This document shows positions 6,279 through 10,838 of a stretch of DNA of 10,838 nt, piece after piece. The DNA is from Clostridiales bacterium. GTDB lineage: Bacteria; Bacillota; Clostridia; Oscillospirales; Butyricicoccaceae. Location: assembly GCA_026419635.1 (NCBI GenBank), contig JANZZB010000042.1:1-10838 (forward strand), written 5' to 3'. Under the pieces are notes generated by a model. That model saw only the letters and a list, made by a program, of their open reading frames with translations, was not told where the DNA came from and searched no databases. Every line of letters begins with the position of its first letter. Position 1 is the stretch's first letter. Made by a program: the position numbers and the translations under genes.

Positions 6279-6962
6279 TTAGGATGAAATTCGTTCAATA
6301 AATCCGCTGTCGGCAAGCGAAACAAAGTCGTTGTCCGCCACAATAATGTGATCAATAAACGCAAGTCCCACAACGCGTAATGCTTCCAGTATTCTTTTCG
6401 TTATGGCGAGGTCTTCAGGTGACGGCAAAGCAACTCCGCCCGGATGATTGTGTGCAATAATAACACCGCTGGCATTATACTTTAACGCCGTCTCAATGAT
6501 TTTACGGATATTGACCTGTGTCGAGTTGACACTGCCTTCAAAAATCATCTGGCATGAAATGACCTTGCATTTGGAATCAAGACACACAAGAAAAACCGTT
6601 TCGTTTTTTCTGGCGATATAATACGGCAGTAAAAACTTTCCTGCTTTTTTAGTAGTATTTAAATATTCATTCACCATACTGTCGATCATATATCTGCGTG
6701 ACAGTTGCGGTATAAGTTTTATAAGCGTTGCAGTCGTTTCTCCGACCCCGTCCACTTTGAGTAATTCTTCGTATGGAGCATCGAACACACCGGCCAGACT
6801 TCCAAACCGTTCAATAAGCCTGTGCGCAAGCTCATTCGTATCTTTTTGGGGCAACGCATAAAATAAAAGGAATTCCACTGCATTATGAGCCGGGAAATTA
6901 TCCAGCCCATCTTTTAAAAACCGTTCTCGAATACGTTTTCTGTGTCCAGAATGTACCGACAT
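6279..6962 (-). CDS. radC: RadC-family JAB1/MPN metalloprotease-fold protein
   Basis: 227 residues. The family is widespread and named after a once-supposed DNA-repair role, and its biochemical activity in chromosomes is still not settled. The N-terminal half has the HRKRIRERF start and a helix-hairpin-helix-like stretch (LKVDGVGETTA, about 67-78). The C-terminal half is an MPN+ domain with a complete metal site: Glu142 (FEGSVN), His171 and His173 (AHNHPGG), Ser181 and Asp184 (PSPED). The domain closes with HIIVADNDFVSLADSG. All catalytic-type residues are present, so it is not a decayed copy. The ATG at 6960-6962 follows GAGG with 8 bases between. It lies 10 bp after pyrE and is almost certainly co-transcribed with it. 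Prophage and island RadC proteins look similar, but this one sits in a housekeeping operon. Confidence 0.94.
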   Translation of the reverse strand: MSVHSGHRKRIRERFLKDGLDNFPAHNAVEFLLFYALPQKDTNELAHRLIERFGSLAGVFDAPYEELLKVDGVGETTATLIKLIPQLSRRYMIDSMVNEYLNTTKKAGKFLLPYYIARKNETVFLVCLDSKCKVISCQMIFEGSVNSTQVNIRKIIETALKYNASGVIIAHNHPGGVALPSPEDLAITKRILEALRVVGLAFIDHIIVADNDFVSLADSGFIERISS

Positions 6963-6972
6963 GAATGTAACC

Positions 6973-7551
6973 TCATTTTATCTTTCGGCTTCCCGGCTTA
7001 ACAACTTCTTTTCCTTCTTTGCAAAGGGGGCAGTCATTTGCTTCCCAAGAAGTGACCTTCATAGATATTACCGAGCGATACGGAACTCCGAAATCAATTT
7101 CTCCGCCGGTACGGTCGACAATGGAGCCAACACCGACAATCTCGCCGCCGGCTTCCTTAACAAGTTCTAATACCTCTCGTACGGACCCTCCGGTTGTCAC
7201 AACGTCTTCAACGACTAAAATGCGCTGTCCCGGCTTTATCGAAAACCCGCGGCGCAATGTCATTTTGCCGTCTTCTCTTTCAGCAAAGAAGTTTTCGCAT
7301 TTGAGGCTCCGGCTTACTTCATATGCCATCTGAATAGCACCGAGCGCCGGTCCGATGACAAGTTCAACCTGTTTGTCCTGAAACTGTTCGGCAAGTGCAG
7401 CGCAAAGCTCTTCGGAATAATTGGTATTTCTAAAAATTTTAGCGCATTGCAGATAACGATTGGAGTGACGGCCCGATGTAAGCAAAAAATGACCTTCTAA
7501 AAGTACTCCGGCTTCTTTTAATATCTCAAGTACGCGTTCTTCTGTAAGCAT
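6973..7551 (-). CDS. pyrE: Orotate phosphoribosyltransferase
   Basis: 192 residues. It joins orotate to PRPP to make orotidine 5'-phosphate, the fifth step of de novo pyrimidine synthesis, in the cytoplasm. The PRPP-binding motif VVEDVVTTGGS is intact around residues 113-123. The family's substrate region is also present (LTSGRHSNRY near 24-33, then FAEREDGKMTLRRGF near 88-103, which carries the mobile loop). The C-terminal CPLCKEG...PGS tail, with Cys174 and Cys177, is common in clostridial PyrE. The ATG at 7549-7551 follows AAAGGGAT with good spacing. Other pyr genes are not adjacent, so it heads a small unit with radC from its own promoter. No PyrR-type attenuator is evident in the roughly 40-base leader. 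Confidence 0.96.
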   Translation of the reverse strand: MLTEERVLEILKEAGVLLEGHFLLTSGRHSNRYLQCAKIFRNTNYSEELCAALAEQFQDKQVELVIGPALGAIQMAYEVSRSLKCENFFAEREDGKMTLRRGFSIKPGQRILVVEDVVTTGGSVREVLELVKEAGGEIVGVGSIVDRTGGEIDFGVPYRSVISMKVTSWEANDCPLCKEGKEVVKPGSRKIK

Positions 7552-7597
7552 AAACGTATCCCTTTCTTGTTAAACTAGTTCTATGAATTCCAGATTT

Positions 7598-7626
7598 ATT
7601 CTATTTGAGATGGCGTAAAAAGTCAA
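7598..7626 (-). promoter_or_regulatory. Promoter of pyrE-radC
   Basis: Minus strand TTGACT (7621-7626), 17-base spacer, TAGAAT (7598-7603), each one base from consensus. The predicted start is about 40 bases before the pyrE ATG. Two further TTGAC-like hexamers lie upstream (7634-7639 and 7675-7680) but have poorer -10 partners. Confidence 0.7.
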
Positions 7627-7741
7627 AGTTTTTTGTCAAAATCCAAAAATAGTTATGTTTAAAACGATGAGAAACGTCAAATAATTAATTTCTGTATTCC
7701 TTATTTTTCCCGATTTTATGATGTTCGATCATATTTTTCTC

Positions 7742-7769
7742 TTGACAAATGGATTTCTGACTGTATAAT
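7742..7769 (+). promoter_or_regulatory. Promoter of tRNA-Gln
   Basis: Consensus TTGACA (7742-7747), 16-base spacer, consensus TATAAT (7764-7769), ending 13 bases before the mature tRNA. Both hexamers are perfect, as usual for stable RNA genes. It is divergent from the pyrE promoter. Confidence 0.9.
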
Positions 7770-7782
7770 AAAAAATGCATTT

Positions 7783-7856
7783 TGCGGGATTGTGTAATGG
7801 TAGCACGACTGACTCTGGATCAGTTCGTCAGGGTTCAAATCCTTGTCCCGCAGCCA
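7783..7856 (+). tRNA. tRNA-Gln, anticodon CTG
   Basis: A complete cloverleaf with CCA encoded. The acceptor stem is TGCGGGA (7783-7789) with TCCCGCA (7846-7852), and the discriminator is G at 7853. The D stem is GTGT/GCAC with loop AATGGTA. The anticodon stem is ACTGA/TCAGT with loop CTCTGGA, so the anticodon is CTG at 7815-7817 and reads CAG. The T arm is CAGGG-TTCAAAT-CCTTG. The U1-A72 first pair and G73 are identity features of glutamine tRNAs. It stands alone between its own promoter and terminator. Phage tail genes lie directly beyond its 3' end. Confidence 0.97.
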
Positions 7857-7860
7857 AAGA

Positions 7861-7900
7861 AACACCGGAATCCCTTATCAAGGATTCCGGTGTTTTATTT
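7861..7900 (+). terminator. Intrinsic terminator of tRNA-Gln
   Basis: A perfect 13-bp stem (7861-7873 with 7882-7894), an 8-base loop, then TTTTATTT. It begins 4 bases after the encoded CCA. Confidence 0.93.
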
Positions 7901-8011
7901 AATATTGTAATAATAAAATGTTTTTTATAAGTTTAACAGATAATTGTAACTGCTACTTTTGGTAGTAGTTTCAATTTTTACTCTAAAGTTGGATACATAT
8001 TTATAAAACAA

Positions 8012-8038
8012 AAAAGCTGGACTTTAAGTCCAGCTTTT
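8012..8038. terminator. Bidirectional terminator closing the phage tail operon
   Basis: A 27-base near-perfect palindrome: AAAAGCTGGACTT (8012-8024) with its complement at 8026-8038. On the minus strand the stem is followed by six T, G, four T. On the plus strand it is followed by TTTTCT. It lies about 130 bp after the last confident tail gene, so its main job is probably to stop the phage operon before the tRNA unit. Confidence 0.85.
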
Positions 8039-8052
8039 CTAATAACCTTTGT

Positions 8053-8127
8053 TTACAATTGTTCCAGTTTATCTTTCTTAGTTATTTTAAGTAGCATTTT
8101 GTATATAGCATCTCCTAAAACACCCAT
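8053..8127 (-). CDS. Possible 24-residue ORF at the end of the phage operon
   Basis: ATG at 8125-8127 to TAA at 8053-8055. The product is small and basic, with an amphipathic-looking start (MGVLGDAIYKMLLKI) and a lysine-rich end (TKKDKLEQL). It lies on the operon strand between xkdX and the terminator. There is no recognisable ribosome binding site and no family I can name. It may be a real phage microprotein, a decayed end of a lysis gene such as a holin, or chance. Confidence 0.25.
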   Translation of the reverse strand: MGVLGDAIYKMLLKITKKDKLEQL

Positions 8128-8165
8128 GTAAAAAAGCACATACTGTTATATCAGTCTAATCGCTT

Positions 8166-8306
8166 TTAGCTTTTCACGGATATAACGGCCACAATGGCAT
8201 CCGCTTGTTCTTGTGTAATAATCCCCAAAGCAACATATCTACTAAGCTGTACATCGGTTATGTACCCTTTTTGATACCTGTCCGTAATCTGTTCAAGCTT
8301 TGTCAT
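8166..8306 (-). CDS. XkdX-family phage protein
   Basis: 46 residues, beginning MTKLEQITDRYQKGYIT, with the family pattern of a short helix, KGYITDxQLxRYVxLGxIT, then an EQA-type helix. This resembles XkdX of the Bacillus defective phage PBSX, a small protein of unknown function encoded just after the tail fibre genes in many Gram-positive phages. GGAGG lies 10 bases before the ATG at 8304-8306, inside the end of the preceding gene. The ATG overlaps the preceding stop as TAATG, so translation is probably coupled. In PBSX-like phages lysis genes (holin, amidase) usually follow. Here only a 24-codon frame and a terminator do. Confidence 0.85.
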   Translation of the reverse strand: MTKLEQITDRYQKGYITDVQLSRYVALGIITQEQADAIVAVISVKS

Positions 8307-8704
8307 TATACTTTTGCCTCCAATTCTAAAAGTCTTAAATCCATATCTGTGATCTGTTGACCTAATTCGATATTTGCTATATCAAGATCGGTTGCGTATA
8401 CTTGCGAAGCTTTAAGTTGATCTTCTAAAGACGGAGGAGGTGCAGAAAGATTATCAATTTCAGTCTGTATTTCTTCATCGGTTTTTTCAACCACAACCCC
8501 ATCAACCAACTTATACCGATATATGCCTTTTTCGGTTGTGATCGGCTTGTCAAAATAGTTCCCTTGAGCATGATGATATTTGTCACCAATTCCCTCATCT
8601 ATCTGTATAAAATTTGTTATATCAGTTAGAAAAGCATCAGAATTAATAGCAATAATATTTCCGATTGAATCCGTTAATACATAAACTTTACAAGAATCAT
8701 TCAT
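8306..8704 (-). CDS. Small phage tail-fibre-associated protein, function unknown
   Basis: 132 residues with no family I can name confidently. The first half looks like a small beta domain (CKVYVLTDSIGNIIAINS, then YRYKLVDGVVVE). A linker TDEEIQTEIDNL follows, with a proline run (APPP), and the last 40 residues are helical with heptad-like leucines (LDIANIELGQQITDMDLRLLELEAKV). This architecture is common in the short gene that follows a tail fibre in Bacillota phages, where such proteins may be fibre chaperones, caps or minor tail proteins. The role here is inference from position. The ATG at 8702-8704 has GGAGGG 7 bases upstream, and a closer ATG at 8709-8711 runs into a stop after four codons. 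It begins 13 bp after the fibre gene and overlaps xkdX. Confidence 0.8.
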   Translation of the reverse strand: MNDSCKVYVLTDSIGNIIAINSDAFLTDITNFIQIDEGIGDKYHHAQGNYFDKPITTEKGIYRYKLVDGVVVEKTDEEIQTEIDNLSAPPPSLEDQLKASQVYATDLDIANIELGQQITDMDLRLLELEAKV

Positions 8705-8717
8705 TGTTCATCCCTCC

Positions 8718-10433
8718 TTATAATTCAGCCGAGAATGATAAATCAAATGCATACACAACGTTAGTATACAGAGTTTGGCTAGTTACTATATTATTTATTA
8801 CATAAAGTGTAGACGGACCGCCGATTGCATTAGAAGAAGATACTGTCAATAATTCTCCACTACTTTCATTACGAATTTGATTAATAGTGATGGTCGGATT
8901 TGCTCTCATAGTTGTCGGGAAATATAGATTAAACTTAACTCCATTATTTTGATAAGGATTATATCCCGGCATATAATTAATTCCATATCCTAGGGCAGGC
9001 CTCCAAAAATATCTTAGACATTTTGTAAACTCTTCCCCAAAATCCACAGGCGGATCGTTTGCAAGAGTGGAAACAGAGCCGAGTTCGAGTTTGACACGAG
9101 AAATTGTATAATCAATTGTAGTCGCATCATTTACAAAAGATACTACAGCCGGGGTTCCGTTATTAAACATTCGGCATCTGATATTAGTAGTAAAATTATG
9201 CCATGTATTAGTTGAATCTGGATTAAAAGAAGCCGAATAAATAACTCCATTAATTTCTGCGGACAATGTATAAACTTTAGAAGTATCAAGAAGTTTTTCA
9301 AGGTACATATTAACTACTGCGGCAGTCGCTGATCCTATTAATTTAATTCCTGTATTAGCTACTATGGCAACACTACCTTGTTCTAATTTTACTTGATCTA
9401 TAAAATAACCCGCCGTAGACATCGTTCCGCTTTTATTTCTTTGATTTACCGGATTTCTCCAATCTGGATTGATTAAAAGATTTTTATTGCTTCCAAATGC
9501 AGAATCATTCGTAAGCACAAAGGAATTATGTATGCTATTTCCATAAGCAGCTGATAAAGTGTTAGCCCCATATGAAAGCATGGACGAAGCTGTCATATAT
9601 AAACTAGTTCCGGTATTATTAGTTCCAGATAAATTTCCGAGAGTGACAATAGAACCCGCTGTAATAGATACGGCATAGACCGCAGTAGAATTGTTTATAG
9701 TAATAACACCACTAGCATACATATGTGATTGTGAGCCGCAGTGTAAGTTAACGCTTGCGGCTTCTACAGGAGGAGTAGCACCGGCACCTGTTAATGCAAT
9801 AATAACAGACGCCAACGACATCCAACTTGATTTTTTATAACAATGTATATAATTAGTGTTTATAGTGTACGCTCCTGATACACGTATACAACTTCCATTT
9901 GATACAATTATTCCATTGACGATAATGCTTCCAGTTAAAATTAAATAAATATATCCGCCAACATACCCCGAAATAGTGACCACTTCGTTGTATGTTCCTG
10001 CCGCTATACTGATTGTAGGAGTATACCCATTCAAATTTTTAGGTATCATGGAAAGGGCTTTTGTTATTGTTGCATAAGGATTTCCGCTAGTTCCGTTTCC
10101 AGTTGTATCATTTCCTGTTGGCGATACATAAATGGTTACATCCGAAAGTAAGCAGTGTGCATTAAGTGATGATATATGGCTTAATGCTTGTGCAAGCGTG
10201 ATGTCTGGTGCATCATACCAGTTTGTCTTACCTGTAATCGCTTTAATCCTGTTGGTGATCCAGCTTACCCATTGTCCTATTTTTCCTGTTAGGCCTGACG
10301 GAACTTGGGAAGGGTCTGCTATTGGCGCTAGTGCTGCATCGATCAGATCCATGTTGTCGTTCTGAATGTCTACGTCATAATATTCTGTGTTTAGTGGCTT
10401 TTTAAGATTGTAATTTGTCGTTGAATCCGGCAT
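8718..10433 (-). CDS. Phage tail fibre / receptor-binding protein with beta-helix region
   Basis: 571 residues. The N-terminus (about 1-35, NYNLKKPLNTEYYDVDIQND then MDLIDAAL) is the typical baseplate- or tail-attachment segment of Gram-positive phage fibres. From about 101 comes IYVSPTGNDTTGNG...NPYATITKAL, the signature opening of a right-handed parallel beta-helix (pectate-lyase-like fold). It is followed by low-complexity Ser/Thr/Asn/Ile/Val-rich rungs to about 310. From about 318 (NLLINPDWRNPVNQR) two beta-sandwich-like pieces follow, each ending in the VKLE-x-GSV motif, then FTKCLRYFWR, seen in fibre tips thought to bind cell-wall glycans. It presumably forms a trimer. The ATG overlaps the upstream stop as TAATG, with AGGGGGGAT in front. 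Base composition is more A/T-rich than the repair genes. A depolymerase activity is possible but no catalytic residues can be assigned. Confidence 0.88.
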   Translation of the reverse strand: MPDSTTNYNLKKPLNTEYYDVDIQNDNMDLIDAALAPIADPSQVPSGLTGKIGQWVSWITNRIKAITGKTNWYDAPDITLAQALSHISSLNAHCLLSDVTIYVSPTGNDTTGNGTSGNPYATITKALSMIPKNLNGYTPTISIAAGTYNEVVTISGYVGGYIYLILTGSIIVNGIIVSNGSCIRVSGAYTINTNYIHCYKKSSWMSLASVIIALTGAGATPPVEAASVNLHCGSQSHMYASGVITINNSTAVYAVSITAGSIVTLGNLSGTNNTGTSLYMTASSMLSYGANTLSAAYGNSIHNSFVLTNDSAFGSNKNLLINPDWRNPVNQRNKSGTMSTAGYFIDQVKLEQGSVAIVANTGIKLIGSATAAVVNMYLEKLLDTSKVYTLSAEINGVIYSASFNPDSTNTWHNFTTNIRCRMFNNGTPAVVSFVNDATTIDYTISRVKLELGSVSTLANDPPVDFGEEFTKCLRYFWRPALGYGINYMPGYNPYQNNGVKFNLYFPTTMRANPTITINQIRNESSGELLTVSSSNAIGGPSTLYVINNIVTSQTLYTNVVYAFDLSFSAEL

Positions 10434-10838
10434 TAAATATCCCCCCTGTTTCGAAGTTCAGAATGTGTATAATTTGAAAGCTGTAAATGTGTATAAGGCT
10501 TTAGCCCTCCGTATGTTCGGTAAATATAAACGAAGGTATATGCAAGATGCGCTGGTTTAATCTCTTCGACGGCCGCCGTGAGATCGTCCATGTTAGGAGG
10601 AATTCCCAGCGTACCAACAAACTTAATATCAAAGCTGTATTGCTCCGGGTGCTCAATAACGTCAACAATTCCGTTTGAAAAACTCTCAGCAACATTCTTG
10701 ATCATGTCAGCCGTTGTTGTCCCCGATCCGCGCAGCTTACTCATAATTCGTGTTCTTCGGTATTCATTGGATTTTGATACATCGGTATCAATGCCCAATG
10801 CTTTTTCCCAAAGCACAAGTCCCCACGTCGCGCTTCCG
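10433..10838 (-). CDS. YmfQ/DUF2313-type phage tail protein (5' end outside window)
   Basis: At least 135 residues are visible and the frame stays open to the window edge (GSATWGLVLWEKALGID), so the start lies outside. The WGLxLWEKALGI segment, followed by RRTRIMSKLRGSGTTTADMI and the C-terminal EEIKPAHLAYTFVY, is typical of the family containing YmfQ and phage Mu gp48. These proteins sit between the baseplate J protein and the tail fibre of contractile-tailed phages and probably form part of the baseplate. A GTG at 10814-10816 could be mistaken for a start, but the conserved motif continues upstream of it. About 50 residues are probably missing. It is the first visible gene of the tail operon and is translationally coupled to the fibre gene. 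Confidence 0.87.
   Translation of the reverse strand, partial: GSATWGLVLWEKALGIDTDVSKSNEYRRTRIMSKLRGSGTTTADMIKNVAESFSNGIVDVIEHPEQYSFDIKFVGTLGIPPNMDDLTAAVEEIKPAHLAYTFVYIYRTYGGLKPYTHLQLSNYTHSELRNRGDI

Noticed and set aside
7552..7741. Pyrimidine-responsive attenuator or riboswitch before pyrE
   Set aside because: The leader from the predicted start is only about 40 bases and shows no antiterminator/terminator pair or PyrR-type loop.
7921..8011. Weak stem at the GCTACTTTTGGTAGT region as a further terminator or small RNA
   Set aside because: The stem is short with a G-U pair, the T-run is interrupted, and no promoter or conservation argument can be made from the sequence.
8711..8719. ATG at 8709-8711 as start of the 132-residue phage protein
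   Set aside because: It directly follows GGAGGG with no spacing and meets a stop after four codons; the ATG at 8702-8704 has normal spacing and an open frame.

Overview
The window looks like a chromosomal segment of a low-to-moderate GC Gram-positive bacterium, most likely a clostridial member of the Bacillota. The evidence is strong AAGGAGG-type ribosome binding sites, a Bacillus-type (DinR) LexA box in front of uvrB, a clostridial-style PyrE with a C-terminal CPLC tail, and a PBSX-like phage tail module. This is inferred from protein style and signals. No genus can be named from sequence alone.

Layout: (1) 1-854 is IS200-type DNA. A complete 740-bp element (115-854) encodes a Y1 HUH transposase on the minus strand. 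A second copy, of which only the first 114 bases are inside the window, abuts it head-to-tail. (2) 855-7551 is a minus-strand housekeeping block, in transcription order pyrE, radC, uvrB, uvrA, rubredoxin. pyrE and radC are 10 bp apart and share a promoter. uvrB has its own promoter with a LexA box in the spacer and probably reads through into uvrA. The rubredoxin gene has its own extended -10 promoter and ends in a terminator whose T-tract touches the IS. (3) 7742-7900 is a plus-strand tRNA-Gln(CUG) transcription unit, with promoter, gene with encoded CCA, and terminator, divergent from pyrE. (4) 8012-10838 is the distal end of a minus-strand phage tail operon: YmfQ/DUF2313-type protein (cut by the window edge), a beta-helical tail fibre, a small tail-associated protein, an XkdX-like 46-residue protein, then a terminator. 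Two gene pairs here overlap as TAATG.

The genes fall into three functions: pyrimidine synthesis (PyrE), nucleotide excision repair under SOS control (UvrB, UvrA), and electron transfer (rubredoxin). These are flanked by two kinds of mobile DNA. The phage module lies directly 3' of the tRNA gene, as expected if a prophage used tRNA-Gln as its attachment site, but no att repeat or integrase can be seen here.

No clearly unprecedented system is present. The points most worth checking are the RNA architecture of the IS200 transcript (a 12-bp stem hiding the transposase ribosome binding site, plus a 12-base complement between its loop and the 3' region), the tandem IS arrangement against a terminator, the uvrB promoter/LexA layout that argues for a TTG start, and a short hairpin-forming repeat in the leaders of both rubredoxin and uvrA.
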